Origin: Methylomagnum ishizawai
GTDB taxonomy: Bacteria; Pseudomonadota; Gammaproteobacteria; Methylococcales; Methylococcaceae
DNA: 64,000 nt
NCBI RefSeq assembly: GCF_019670005.1
Contig: NZ_AP019783.1
Span: 1,632,501-1,696,500 of the forward strand
Direction: 5' to 3'
In this document: piece by piece, positions 16,203 to 25,498 of the stretch
Layout of the letters: each line of letters starts with the position of its first letter
Numbering within the stretch: position 1 is the first letter of the stretch
The notes under the pieces: model-generated
What the model saw: only the letters and a program-made list of their open reading frames with translations
The model's database searches: none
What the model was told of the DNA's origin: nothing
Program-made: the position numbers and the translations under genes

Positions 16203-17197
16203 AGCTTGGATTCCTCCGTCTTGTCGCCATCGGCGATCTGGATCGAAAACTCGCCCTTGAGTTGTTCCAACCGCACGGCTAGCCATTCATCCGCCAGCTT
16301 GGCGCGGACCTCGGTGCGGACCTCCTTGCGGACTTCGGCCAGCGGCGGCGTATGTTCCATCACCCGTTCCCGCACGAACACCAGGTGCATCCCGTAGCGC
16401 GAAGCCACCGGCCCGCTCCATTCGCCCACCGGCAGTTTCGCCAATTCGGTGGTGAAGCGGTACCCGAACAGGCGTTCCAATTCCCGCTCCGGCAGGTCGG
16501 GCAGTTCGGGTTTCACCAGCCCGGCATCGCCGTAATGGCTGGCCTGGTCGGGTGGCACCGCGTCCCGGCGCAGCCGGTGCAACAGGTCGCGGGCGTCTTG
16601 TTCCGCCCGCGGCTTGTGGGCGTCGATCAAGATTTGGCTGAGGCGGGTCCGCGCCGGGCGTTGGAATTGCTCGGGATGGTCGCGCAGGTATTGTTCCAGC
16701 AGCGGGTCCGGCGGTTCGCGGACCAGGATGCCGGCCCGGATCAAGCGCCGCGCCCCGTCGATCATGATCCGCCGCACCACCAGATCGCCCTCGCCGATGC
16801 CCAGCGATACCGCCTCGTCGGCGCGTTCTTCCACCGATTTGGCCTCGTGCGGGTTTTCCGAAACGAAGGTGGCGATCTGCGCCAGCCGTTGTTCCACCAC
16901 CGGGTCCTTGTCCAGGCCCAGCATCTTGGCGTAGGCGTACAGCACTTCCTGGTCCACCACGGCCTTGGTGACGATCCGGCTTTCCTCGGGCGAGAGCGGG
17001 CGGCCACTGAGCCGCTCGTATTCCTGCAAGGCCGATTCCACGCGGGAAGCCGGGATGAGCAAGGGCGGGGCCGCGGGCGGCGCCCCCCACAGGGACACCG
17101 CCGCGTACCACAGTCCGCCCAGCGCCGCGTAATGCAGCGCCGGGGATTTGAGCAGCTTCAAAGCCGGGAAGGGGAATACCAGATGGGGGAAGTCCAT
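16199..17197 (-). CDS. Membrane-anchored parvulin-type peptidyl-prolyl isomerase
   Basis: The product has 332 aa. A single hydrophobic N-terminal segment (about 15-40) should anchor it to the inner membrane with the rest in the periplasm. A SurA/PpiC-like N-terminal helical region (SGRPLSPEESRIVTKAVVDQEVL) is followed by a rotamase domain: RTRLSQILIDA, GDAGLVKPELPDLP, and the C-terminal VGEWSGPVASRYGMHLVFVRERV, which matches the parvulin consensus. It overlaps the DUF3604 gene by 40 bases upstream and the HupE/UreJ-like gene by 4 bases downstream. It may assist folding of these two exported neighbours. Confidence 0.8.
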   Translation of the reverse strand: MDFPHLVFPFPALKLLKSPALHYAALGGLWYAAVSLWGAPPAAPPLLIPASRVESALQEYERLSGRPLSPEESRIVTKAVVDQEVLYAYAKMLGLDKDPVVEQRLAQIATFVSENPHEAKSVEERADEAVSLGIGEGDLVVRRIMIDGARRLIRAGILVREPPDPLLEQYLRDHPEQFQRPARTRLSQILIDAHKPRAEQDARDLLHRLRRDAVPPDQASHYGDAGLVKPELPDLPERELERLFGYRFTTELAKLPVGEWSGPVASRYGMHLVFVRERVMEHTPPLAEVRKEVRTEVRAKLADEWLAVRLEQLKGEFSIQIADGDKTEESKL

Positions 17198-19287
17198 GCC
17201 CGTTCCTGTATGACCGGTTGCACGTAGGGGGTCGTGGTTTCGTTGCTACAGCATTTCGCCGCCTCGGTCTGCTGTTGGGTGGGCAGGGTGGCGAGGTTGC
17301 TGGAGCAATGGGCCGGGTCCAGCGGGTTGAGGTCGTAGTTCTTCTGGCAGATCAAGGTGCTGTAGCGGCAGACCGGGTTTTCCAACACCCGGACGTAATA
17401 GAAGGCCCGTTGCTTGGCGTCGAAATCCGGGTCTTTCCAGACCGCGCACAGCGAGGGGTAGCCCTCGCCCACCCGGTTGCATTGCTTGTCCACCGTAGCC
17501 CCGTTGTCGGCGTTGCCGGCCACGGTGTAGACCTTTTCCAAGGTCTGGCCGTTTTCGACCCAGCCCTTGATGATCTGCACCTGTTGCAGGGGCGTGCCGA
17601 TATAGTCGTCCATCCAGGCCGCCGCGATGAAGCTGGGCGCTTGGCCGGGCGCGAGCTTGCGCTGCTTGGGCAGGTCGCCGCCCATGGGCACGCCCTGGTC
17701 GTAGCCCTTGGCGACGAGATTGCCCGAGCAATCGCTGGGCTGGAAGTTCCAGCCGCCGAAGAAGCGCACGACGGGCCGGGTGCCGCTGGTGCCATAGGTT
17801 TCCTTGCGCTTGAACGCCTCGAAGATGGCGTCGCGGGAGTTCTCCTCGGCCCAGGCCACCGCCACGCCGCCGGAACCGTTCTGGATGGTGGACGAATCGC
17901 CGACCGGGATCGCGTCCTCGATGCCCAGGTGCCCGCCGAAGCGCTGGTCCTCGACGTTATAGGACGGGTTGCCATTGTGGGAATCGGTGGCGGCGATGAG
18001 GCCCAGCTTGAACGGGTTCACCCCGATCTTCTTATCGTCCTCCAGCGACAGGCCGTCCTTCAGCACGTTGCGGATATACATGCGCTCGTTGAAGGCGGAG
18101 GGCGGTGGCGAACCCGCGCCGCCGCCACCGGCCGTGACCCCCGAAGCCGCGAGGATGCTGGGCGAATCCAATAGCTCGAAATTGCAGCTTTCGTCGCTGG
18201 TCTGCACGCCCTGGGCATAGCGCGGGTCCCAACGGCATTCGCTGGCCCCCTTGTCCTGGTAGATTTCGACCAAAGGCTCGAAGAACTGGCGTTTTTCCGC
18301 GAAGGCGCGGTTGGGGGGATCGTAGAACATCGGCGGGATGGGGCCGGTGCCGCCCGCGAGGTTGGAGTTGTGCGGGATGGTGATGACATCGCAGCCGGTG
18401 CCCGCGTCGAGGCATTGGTCGCGCAGCCCGTCCCACAGCTTTTCGATATCCGGCCCGCCCTTGACGATTTGCCGGGGCGCGGTGGTGTTGGGGTCGGGGT
18501 TGGGCTTCCGGGCCAGGTCGATGGCGGTGATGGGGCGGGAGACCACCTTATCGTTGCGGAAGATCACGTTGCGGTGCCAGTTCTCGCCCAGGGGGGTCGA
18601 GGTCATCTCGTAGGCGATGAAGGTGGTGAAACTGCATTCCGAACTACGGTCGTAATAGGCCTCGGCGGCGGCCTGGATTTGATCCCACACCCGGCGCTCG
18701 CCCTCGAAGCAATTGGCCTCGCCGTCCACGCACATCGGCAAATGGGTGTTGAAGGTGCTGGGGCCGTCGTTGGGCAGGGTCAGCAGATTGAAGGCGCTGG
18801 TCGCCATGGAGCGTTGGGCGGAACCGGGGAACAGGCCCGGTTGCCACCAGAAGCCGCGCAGCAATTGGCATTCGAAGGAATAGCGGCCATTCATGTCGGC
18901 GCTGTTGCACACGCCCATCTCGCCGAAGTGTTCGGAATGGTCGGTGACGGCGGCGAAGTCCAAGGGACGGTCCTGGTAATAGGTGCGGTTTTTGAAACCA
19001 TTGGGACCGACCCCTCTGACGCTGCCGCCCTTGGCGAAGCGATAGGCGTCATGGGGCATGGGTGGGACGAAGCGGATGCTGGCGTCGAAGGACAGCGCCG
19101 TGTGCAGATGGGTTTCGCCGAAGAACGGCTGGCGCAGGGCATCGTAGTTCTTGCAGGGCTCGCGCTGTTCGGTCCGCTCGAAGGCGGAGGCATCGGGCAG
19201 GCCGAACAATAAGCTGGCCGCCAGCGCGGCGGACCAGGCCGGAGGGGCGGTTCGCGCCGCCCATTGCGAGTGGTAACGCACGGACAT
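17158..19287 (-). CDS. DUF3604 family secreted protein (PHP-like fold)
   Basis: The product is 709 aa with a signal peptide (ALAASLLFGLPDASA, about residues 21-35). The family hallmarks are present: FGETHLHTALSFDAS (an HxH pair), DFAAVTDHSEHFGEMG, TIPHNSN and, near residue 440, ATDSHNGNP. These His/Asp clusters resemble the metal site of PHP-domain phosphoesterases, so a metal-dependent hydrolase role is likely; the substrate is unknown. A strong ribosome site (AGGAG, eight bases before ATG 19287) fixes the start. It is the first gene of a three-gene overlapping unit with a PPIase and a HupE/UreJ protein. Confidence 0.85.
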   Translation of the reverse strand: MSVRYHSQWAARTAPPAWSAALAASLLFGLPDASAFERTEQREPCKNYDALRQPFFGETHLHTALSFDASIRFVPPMPHDAYRFAKGGSVRGVGPNGFKNRTYYQDRPLDFAAVTDHSEHFGEMGVCNSADMNGRYSFECQLLRGFWWQPGLFPGSAQRSMATSAFNLLTLPNDGPSTFNTHLPMCVDGEANCFEGERRVWDQIQAAAEAYYDRSSECSFTTFIAYEMTSTPLGENWHRNVIFRNDKVVSRPITAIDLARKPNPDPNTTAPRQIVKGGPDIEKLWDGLRDQCLDAGTGCDVITIPHNSNLAGGTGPIPPMFYDPPNRAFAEKRQFFEPLVEIYQDKGASECRWDPRYAQGVQTSDESCNFELLDSPSILAASGVTAGGGGAGSPPPSAFNERMYIRNVLKDGLSLEDDKKIGVNPFKLGLIAATDSHNGNPSYNVEDQRFGGHLGIEDAIPVGDSSTIQNGSGGVAVAWAEENSRDAIFEAFKRKETYGTSGTRPVVRFFGGWNFQPSDCSGNLVAKGYDQGVPMGGDLPKQRKLAPGQAPSFIAAAWMDDYIGTPLQQVQIIKGWVENGQTLEKVYTVAGNADNGATVDKQCNRVGEGYPSLCAVWKDPDFDAKQRAFYYVRVLENPVCRYSTLICQKNYDLNPLDPAHCSSNLATLPTQQQTEAAKCCSNETTTPYVQPVIQERAWTSPIWYSPSRL

Positions 19288-19321
19288 TGGGGATCTCCTA
19301 GCAAAGTTATTGTTGTTGGGA

Positions 19322-19350
19322 ACGGCGGTCGTGGAATCCGCGACCGCCGT
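19322..19350 (-). other. Hairpin in the 5' leader of the DUF3604 gene
   Basis: Perfect 10-base inverted repeat (19322-19331 with 19341-19350) and a 9-base loop, 35 bases upstream of the DUF3604 start and within the gap to the phosphoesterase gene ending at 20296. It may be an operator or a leader structure; no U tract follows. Confidence 0.4.
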
Positions 19351-19567
19351 GGCTTGGCGTCCGGCGTTCCTGTGCGCCGACCGACGGGCGGCGCATGGTT
19401 TTCCCGTCCATGATGTGATCGATCCCGATGCCCTTCCGTCCGAACGCGCGGTGGGGGAGGGACGCTGTTTCAGGAGGGAACATTAAAGCATATGGTGGTA
19501 AAAGCAATGGTTCCCGGACCGGGCGGCTGTTTTGCCGCGCCGGGGGGGCGGGCACGTCGGTACCGGT

Positions 19568-20296
19568 TCAAACCTCGACCACGCGGGCGGGATCGAATTC
19601 GGCCACCAGCCGGTCCGGCGCGTAGCCGCGTGGATTGCACAGGATGCGGGCACCCGCGCACAGGTAATCCGACACCGCATGGGTATGGCCGTGGAACCAC
19701 GCGGCGATCTCGTGGTTGTGCAGTACTTCCTTGAGGTCGCTGTAATAAGCATGGCGTTTGACATCGCCGGGGTTGTCGCGCCAGCTCCAGGGGCTGGGCG
19801 CGTGGTGGGTGACGACCACTGTCTGGCCGGGGAAGGGCAGGGCCAGTTGTTCCAGCAGCCAGCGGCGGGAGGCGGCGTAGAGCTTTTTGTAGGCGTCCGG
19901 GTCCAGCCGGTCCGGGCCGCGGCGGATTTTGCGGAAATCGTTGACCCGCCGCACCAATTCCTCCAGGTCGTCGCGCTCCTGCCCGCCCAAATCGCTCCAC
20001 AGGGTGCAGCCCAGGAAACGGATATCCCCGTACAGCCAGGATTCCCGTTCCAGGAAACGCACGTTGCTGCCCGTCGCCGCCAGGCGCAGGGCCGTCACCG
20101 TCGCGGCGTGTTCGTGGGTGTAGAACTCGTGGTTGCCCGCCACATAGACCACCGGCCTGGGCAGGGTCTTGAGCCAGTCCAAGCCTTGCAGCCCCAGCCC
20201 GATATCCCCCGCCGCGACGATCACATCCGCCCCGCCGTCGGGCGGGTCGAGCGGGCCGAATTCCAGGTGGATATCGGAAAAATATTGGATACGCAT
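19568..20296 (-). CDS. Metallophosphoesterase
   Basis: The product has 242 aa and a complete calcineurin-like metal site: DIHLEFG (residue 8), AAGDIGLG (about 30), GNHEFY (54-59), THHAPS (about 163) and GHTH (about 201). It has no signal peptide, so it is cytoplasmic. The family cleaves phosphomono- or diesters with two metals (often Mn or Fe); the natural substrate cannot be told from sequence. It stands alone and divergent from ispG, with 119 bases between the starts. Confidence 0.85.
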   Translation of the reverse strand: MRIQYFSDIHLEFGPLDPPDGGADVIVAAGDIGLGLQGLDWLKTLPRPVVYVAGNHEFYTHEHAATVTALRLAATGSNVRFLERESWLYGDIRFLGCTLWSDLGGQERDDLEELVRRVNDFRKIRRGPDRLDPDAYKKLYAASRRWLLEQLALPFPGQTVVVTHHAPSPWSWRDNPGDVKRHAYYSDLKEVLHNHEIAAWFHGHTHAVSDYLCAGARILCNPRGYAPDRLVAEFDPARVVEV

Positions 20297-20415
20297 GGCT
20301 TTACACCCGGATTGCCCGGCGCGGGCCGGGGTGGAGGCTTGACACCCGAGTAAGGAACTCGGAAATTACCGGCGTCAACCGGACCAAACCCTTCCCACCC
20401 GCCGTTGGCGTTAAA

Positions 20416-21684
20416 ATGGCGGCTTCCCGCATCCCCCTAGCTAGGTTTCTCAGCATGATCGTTCGTAAAAACACCGTTGGCGTAAGAATAGGCGATGTCC
20501 AAATCGGCGGCGGCGCGCCTATCGTCGTGCAATCGATGACCAATACCGACACCGCCGATATCGACGGCACCGTCGCCCAGGTCGTGGACCTCGCCCGCAC
20601 CGGCTCGGAATTGGTCCGCGTCACCGTGAACAACGAGGAAGCCGCCGCCGCCGTGCCGCATATCCGCGAGCGGCTGGACCGGCAGGGCTGCAAGGTGCCC
20701 TTGATCGGCGATTTCCATTTCAACGGCCACAAGCTGCTGGAAAAATACCCCGCCTGCGCCGAGGCGCTGGCCAAATACCGCATCAATCCCGGCAATGTCG
20801 GACGCGGCGCCAAGCGCGACCCGCAATTCGCCCAGATGATCGAATTCGCCTGCCGCTACGACAAGCCGGTGCGGATCGGCGTGAACTGGGGCAGCCTGGA
20901 TCAATCGGTCTTGGCGCGGCTGCTGGACAAGAACGCCCAGCGGGCCGACCCGGAACCCTTGGAAGCCGTGATGAAGGAAGCCGTGATCGCCTCCGCGCTG
21001 GAAAGCGCCGCCAAGGCCGAGGAACAGGGCTTGCCGCGCAGCCGCATCGTGGTGTCCTGCAAGCTGAGCCGGGTGCAGGATTTGATCGCGGTCTACCAGA
21101 GCCTTTCCGCCCGTTGCGACTATGCCCTGCACCTGGGCCTGACCGAGGCCGGCATGGGCACCAAGGGCATCGTGGCCTCGACCGCCGCGCTGGGCGTGCT
21201 GTTGCAGCAAGGCATCGGCGACACCATCCGCGTCTCGCTCACCCCGGAACCCCAAGACAACGACCGCACCCGCGAAGTCATCGTGGCCCAGGAAATCCTG
21301 CAAACCATGGGGCTGCGCTCGTTCACGCCGATGGTCACGGCCTGCCCCGGTTGCGGGCGCACCACCAGTACCTATTTCCAGCAATTGGCCCAGGACATCC
21401 AAAGCTATCTGCGCCACCAGATGCCGGTGTGGAAGAAGCAATATCCCGGCGTCGCCGAGATGCAGGTGGCGGTGATGGGGTGCGTGGTGAACGGCCCTGG
21501 GGAAAGCAAGCATTCCCATATCGGCATCAGCCTGCCCGGCACCGGCGAAGACCCGGTGGCCCCGGTGTACGAGGATGGCGTCAAGACCGTGACCCTGAAG
21601 GGCGAGCGCATCGCGGAGGAATTCCAGGCGCTGGTCGAAAGGTATGTCGAGAGCCATTATGGCTCCGGGGCGCAGGCCCAGTAA
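20416..21684 (+). CDS. ispG: 4-hydroxy-3-methylbut-2-en-1-yl diphosphate synthase (flavodoxin)
   Basis: IspG (GcpE) catalyses the penultimate step of the MEP isoprenoid pathway, reducing the cyclic diphosphate MEcPP with a [4Fe-4S] cluster. The product is 422 aa, as in proteobacterial short-form IspG. Visible signatures are [41 protein letters not shown], and the cluster ligands CPGCGR (about residue 311) and [13 protein letters not shown]. The start could instead be ATG 20455 (MIVRKNTVG), which has a weak TAGG upstream; homologues differ in this N-terminal extension. No MEP neighbour is next to it. Confidence 0.95.
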   Translation: MAASRIPLARFLSMIVRKNTVGVRIGDVQIGGGAPIVVQSMTNTDTADIDGTVAQVVDLARTGSELVRVTVNNEEAAAAVPHIRERLDRQGCKVPLIGDFHFNGHKLLEKYPACAEALAKYRINPGNVGRGAKRDPQFAQMIEFACRYDKPVRIGVNWGSLDQSVLARLLDKNAQRADPEPLEAVMKEAVIASALESAAKAEEQGLPRSRIVVSCKLSRVQDLIAVYQSLSARCDYALHLGLTEAGMGTKGIVASTAALGVLLQQGIGDTIRVSLTPEPQDNDRTREVIVAQEILQTMGLRSFTPMVTACPGCGRTTSTYFQQLAQDIQSYLRHQMPVWKKQYPGVAEMQVAVMGCVVNGPGESKHSHIGISLPGTGEDPVAPVYEDGVKTVTLKGERIAEEFQALVERYVESHYGSGAQAQ

Positions 21685-21704
21685 GCTTGAGCGGCCCGGC
21701 GGCG

Positions 21705-22532
21705 CTAGGCCGTGCGGGCCGATGATCCCGCTTCCAAAGCCTCCAACCACGCCAATTCCCCCTCCCCGAACCCCGCCGCGAGCCGTGCTTCCCGGTTGAA
21801 CGGTCCCCGCACCGCGCCTTTTACGTGGGTCCGCACCAGCTCGAAATAAGCCGCCTCCGGCTCCAAACCCCGCGCCGCGCAGACCTCCCGGAACCAGCGG
21901 GTGCCGAAAGCCACATGGCCGATTTCCTCGCGCAGGATCATCTCCAGAATCGCGACGCTCTCGGCATCGCCCAGTCGCCGGAGCTTCGCGATCATGCCGG
22001 GCGAGACATCCAAGCCCCGCGCTTCCATGAAGCGCGGCACCAGGGCCAGCCGCGCCAGCACATCGTCGGCGGTGGTTTCGGCCAAGTCCCACAACCCCCG
22101 GTGCGCCGGGCAATCGCCATAGGTGCCGCCGAAATCCTGGAGCCTTCGGTCCAGGGCGCGGAAATGCTTGGCTTCCTCGATGGCGACCCGCAGCCAATCC
22201 AGGCGGAATGCGTCGGGCATGTCGCGGAAGCGGTAGCCGATATCGAAGGCCAGATGGATGGCGGTGAACTCGATATGGGCCAGGGCGTGCAGGAAGGCGA
22301 GGCGTCCGGCGTCGGTGTGGAGGCCCCGGCGCGGCAAATCGCGGGGATCGACCAGACGGGGCCGCTCGGGAAACCGGACCGCGGTGGCCGGGCGGGGCGG
22401 TTCCGGCGCGGCGAAGTCCAGATGGCCGGATGCGAGCGCCGCCGCCGCCCGGTCGGTGGCGGCGAGCTTGGCGGCGATGGAGGGGGAATAGAGGCAGGCT
22501 TCCGCCAGGGCGTGGAAGGATTCAGTCGGCAT
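21705..22532 (-). CDS. DUF455 family ferritin-like protein
   Basis: The product is 275 aa. It has the ferritin-like Glu/His pattern of DUF455: LHALAHIEFTAIHLAFD, VAIEEAKHF, and ILREEIGHVAFGTRWF, giving several Glu and His residues spaced on four helices for a diiron centre. No biochemical function is established for the family; some members are annotated as rhodanese-related or as tRNA-hydroxylase-like. Its start lies inside the end of the NTF2-like gene (11-base overlap), so the two are co-translated. It is convergent with ispG. Confidence 0.85.
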   Translation of the reverse strand: MPTESFHALAEACLYSPSIAAKLAATDRAAAALASGHLDFAAPEPPRPATAVRFPERPRLVDPRDLPRRGLHTDAGRLAFLHALAHIEFTAIHLAFDIGYRFRDMPDAFRLDWLRVAIEEAKHFRALDRRLQDFGGTYGDCPAHRGLWDLAETTADDVLARLALVPRFMEARGLDVSPGMIAKLRRLGDAESVAILEMILREEIGHVAFGTRWFREVCAARGLEPEAAYFELVRTHVKGAVRGPFNREARLAAGFGEGELAWLEALEAGSSARTA

Positions 22533-22878
22533 AATGGGCGCTGGCCTGGATGACTTTGCGGTCCGGGCCGAAGCGCAGCACTTCGATCACCAGACGCCCG
22601 CCCGCCCCGCGATAATGCAGGGCGAGGCTGTCCACGCCGACCAAGGTGGCGATGGGCTCGAAACGCAGGTCGGGAATCAGCGCCAGCGCCTTGGCCCAGT
22701 ACGCGCCCACCGCCGCCTTGCCGCGCAGCACGCCGGAAGGTTCCTCGGCCAGCTTTTGGATCATGGGCGAAGCCATCTCGAAGTCGTCGGCGTAATGCGC
22801 CAGGACGCGCGGCAGGTCGTGGTTGTTCCAGGCCGCCAGCCATTCGGCGGCGAAGTGTCGGGCGAAATCGGGGTCCAT
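22522..22878 (-). CDS. NTF2/SnoaL-like small protein
   Basis: The product has 118 aa. The cone-shaped NTF2-like fold is suggested by AAEWLAAWNNHDLPRVLAHYADDFEM at the start, a central LRGKAAVGAYWAKAL helix and the strands ALHYRGAGGRLVIEVLRF, with a final AHYAD. Such proteins act as isomerases, dehydratases or binding domains; nothing here says which. It sits between the TIGR03032 gene (33 bases upstream) and DUF455 (overlapping). Confidence 0.75.
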   Translation of the reverse strand: MDPDFARHFAAEWLAAWNNHDLPRVLAHYADDFEMASPMIQKLAEEPSGVLRGKAAVGAYWAKALALIPDLRFEPIATLVGVDSLALHYRGAGGRLVIEVLRFGPDRKVIQASAHYAD

Positions 22879-22910
22879 GGTCTGGGTCTCGGGATGGGGA
22901 AAAAGGGCAT

Positions 22911-23963
22911 TCAGCCGGAAAACGGCCCGACATTCAAGACGCGGCGGATTTCGTCGGTCTTGAAGCCCAAGGCCATCGGACGCCGCACGCCGGGCAGCGC
23001 CACCACGTCATAGAGTTCCTCGACCATGCCGTCCAGCCGCAGGCTATGCACCAGATCGCCGCTTCTAAGGTCGATCACTTGCACCCCGCAACGCGGTTCC
23101 ACATCGCGGTCGCGTAAGCGTTGGTCCAGGTCTAGCCCGGCGAAGGTCTTGTTATGGCGCGGCTTGGACAGGCCGACCAGGGCGTAAGACCCATGGAAAC
23201 TCAGGCCGCGCAGATAGCCGGGACAGAAACACACCGGCTCGAAGCGCCCGGCGGCGGTATCGACAAAGCCGAATTCGCCGGTCCCGGAATTCAGCAGCCA
23301 CAGCCTACCGTCATGCCAGCGCGGCGAATGCGGCATGGACAGCCCGGAAAGCACGGTTTCGCCGCTGCCGACCTCGATCACCACCCCGCCATCGCGGCGG
23401 CGGTCGCGCCAACCGTCGGCGGCATCGCTGCGGCTGACGGCGGTGACGAAGGCGGGTAGTCCATCGAGCATCGCCAGCCCGTTGAGGTGGCAGCGGTCTT
23501 CCGCCGCCAGCTTGCTGATGAAGGGCGGTTTCCAGACCGGCACGAAGCTATGGGCCTCGCTCAGCGTCGCGAGGCAACTGAACAAGGTGTTGACGAAGAT
23601 CAAGCGCCCGTCGCGGTCCACCCCGAGGTCGTGGGCATCGACATCGCCCGTGGTATAGCCGACCTGCGGCAGGTAAAGCCGGTCGTAGCCGTCCTGGGCC
23701 TGGCCGGGTTCCAGCAGGTTCTCGAAGCGCCAGATTTGGAACAGGCTGCCGAGGTAGAGGCTATTCCCCTGGGCGCACAGGCCCATGCAGCGGTTGAAAC
23801 TGCGTTCGAACAGGGATAGGCCGCCGTCGGGTTTCAGTCCCACGAAGAACAGCTTGCCGATTTGATAGGTGGTGAAGGCGAAGCCGATCCCGGTTTCCGC
23901 CATCCAGGCGGTGAGTTGGCGGGAAGCGGAGATTTCCAAGGACGGGGTTCGAGGGGATTCCAT
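22911..23963 (-). CDS. TIGR03032 family protein
   Basis: The product has 350 aa with no signal peptide. Family features include TTYQIGKLFFVG, GLCAQGNSLYLGSLFQIWRFEN, DVDAHDLGVDRDGRLIFVNTLFSCLA, the Cys/His segment AEDRCHLNGLAM and a late VGLSKPRHNKTF. It is built of short beta strands and probably folds as a beta-propeller. Members often occur next to large repeat or cell-surface proteins, and this one begins only 22 bases after an RTX protein gene. The function is unknown. Confidence 0.8.
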   Translation of the reverse strand: MESPRTPSLEISASRQLTAWMAETGIGFAFTTYQIGKLFFVGLKPDGGLSLFERSFNRCMGLCAQGNSLYLGSLFQIWRFENLLEPGQAQDGYDRLYLPQVGYTTGDVDAHDLGVDRDGRLIFVNTLFSCLATLSEAHSFVPVWKPPFISKLAAEDRCHLNGLAMLDGLPAFVTAVSRSDAADGWRDRRRDGGVVIEVGSGETVLSGLSMPHSPRWHDGRLWLLNSGTGEFGFVDTAAGRFEPVCFCPGYLRGLSFHGSYALVGLSKPRHNKTFAGLDLDQRLRDRDVEPRCGVQVIDLRSGDLVHSLRLDGMVEELYDVVALPGVRRPMALGFKTDEIRRVLNVGPFSG

Positions 23964-23985
23964 GCGTCGATTCCGGTGGGGAGGG

Positions 23986-25341
23986 TTAAAGCCAATCGGC
24001 GTTGACCCACACCTGGGCCGGGCCGTTCGCGAAGCTGTGGTAGGCGGTGCCGAGCAGGGTCACGGTGCCGCCCGCGACCCAGCCGCCATCGCTGAAATGG
24101 AGGGTGTCGCCCGCCGCGCCGTCGATGCGGAGGATGCCGCTTGCCGGGGCGAGGGCCCATACGGCTTGCCGGTCCAGGCTCAAGGTATTGTCCGCCGCGC
24201 TGCCGAGGTCGATGGCATCGAGCCGGCCCAAGCCGTACTCGGCGATGGCCGCGCCCAGGTCCAGGTTCAGGCCGTGGCCGTTGAAGATCAAGGTATCCGA
24301 ACCCGCCGCCTGGGTTTGCAGCGGGGTGGTGCCGGGGCGGTCGCCTCCTGGAAGCAGCAGGTATTCGACGTTGGGCGGCAAGATATAGGGCACGGTGCTG
24401 ACCGCCATATCGTCGCCACCGCCGGGGGCTTCGTCGATTTGGTCGCGGGGATTGTCCACCTTGTAGAGATCGTTGCCGCCGCCGCCCGCCATCGTGTCGA
24501 TGCCCGCGCCGCCGTCCATCAGGTCGCTGTCGGTTCCGCCGTACAACGCGTCGCGTCCGCCGCCGCTGTGGAGTTCGTTCCAGCCATCCCCGCCGTACAG
24601 CGTGTCGTTGCCGCTCCCGCCGTACAGGAAATCGCCGCCCGCCTCGCCATACAAGCGGTCCGACCCACCGCCGCCCAGCAGGGTATCGTCGCCGTCCCCG
24701 CCCCAAAGCGCGTTGTCGCCCGCGTTGCCGGCCAAGTGGTTATCCAGGGTGTTGCCGTGGCCCGCGAGAGCGCTATTGCCTAGGAGCGCCAGGCGTTCGA
24801 CCTCCGAGGCCAGGGCGTAATCGATCCAGCTTTGCACGGTGTCGGTGCCCTCGGCGGTGTCCTCCAGCACCGTATCGCCGGGGTTGTCCACGGTGTAGGT
24901 GTCGTTGCCCGCACCGCCCCGCATCAGGTCCGCGCCCGCGCCGCCGTCCAGGCGGTCCTGGCCCCGGTCGCCGATCAGGCGGTCGTTGCCGTCCAAGCCT
25001 TGCAGGGTGTCGTTGCCGCCCAGTCCTTCCAGGTAATCTCCTTGGCCGGTGCCGGTCAGCAGGTTGGCGGCGTTGTCCAGGGCGGTGCCGGGGGTGTCGT
25101 CGCCGACCCTTAAGCGGCTGCCGTCGGCGAAGCCGAAGTGGGTGGATGCGAGGTTCGCCAGTTGGGTTCTGGAGAGCGCGATGGCCTTGTCGGGGCCGGA
25201 TAGCCACAGGTCGTGGCCCGCGGGGACGAGGCCCACCTCCGCCGCGCCCCAGGCGGGGTCGCCGAACCACAGGATATCCTGGGCCGGGACGAAAGCGAGG
25301 GTTTGCTGGTCGGCCAATGCGCCGAAGTCGTAGGTTGCCAT
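23986..25341 (-). CDS. RTX-type calcium-binding protein, paralogue 1
   Basis: The product has 451 aa without a signal peptide, as in type I secreted proteins. Residues 1-110 form a domain shared with the two larger paralogues ([32 protein letters not shown]). Then come Gly/Asp nonapeptide repeats of the GGxGxDxLx type (about residues 100-300, with calcium-binding turns) interspersed with DNPGDTVLED-type segments. The last 100 residues hold the shared closing module (NTLSLDRQAV ... LHFSDGGWVAG ... YHSFANG). No type I secretion gene is in the window. The TIGR03032 gene follows after 22 bases. Confidence 0.8.
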   Translation of the reverse strand: MATYDFGALADQQTLAFVPAQDILWFGDPAWGAAEVGLVPAGHDLWLSGPDKAIALSRTQLANLASTHFGFADGSRLRVGDDTPGTALDNAANLLTGTGQGDYLEGLGGNDTLQGLDGNDRLIGDRGQDRLDGGAGADLMRGGAGNDTYTVDNPGDTVLEDTAEGTDTVQSWIDYALASEVERLALLGNSALAGHGNTLDNHLAGNAGDNALWGGDGDDTLLGGGGSDRLYGEAGGDFLYGGSGNDTLYGGDGWNELHSGGGRDALYGGTDSDLMDGGAGIDTMAGGGGNDLYKVDNPRDQIDEAPGGGDDMAVSTVPYILPPNVEYLLLPGGDRPGTTPLQTQAAGSDTLIFNGHGLNLDLGAAIAEYGLGRLDAIDLGSAADNTLSLDRQAVWALAPASGILRIDGAAGDTLHFSDGGWVAGGTVTLLGTAYHSFANGPAQVWVNADWL

Positions 25342-25498
25342 GGGCGTATCGCGGGTGGGTGGCGGGATTCCGGGATCGGTGTCCGGGGGCTGGGGCGATT
25401 ATAAACCCGGAGCCGCGGGGGGCGGGGGACGGTTCCCGACAGGCGGCGGGGTTGGGCGCGATACCGCCGCCGGGATAGGGTTGTGGCGTGTGCCGCCG

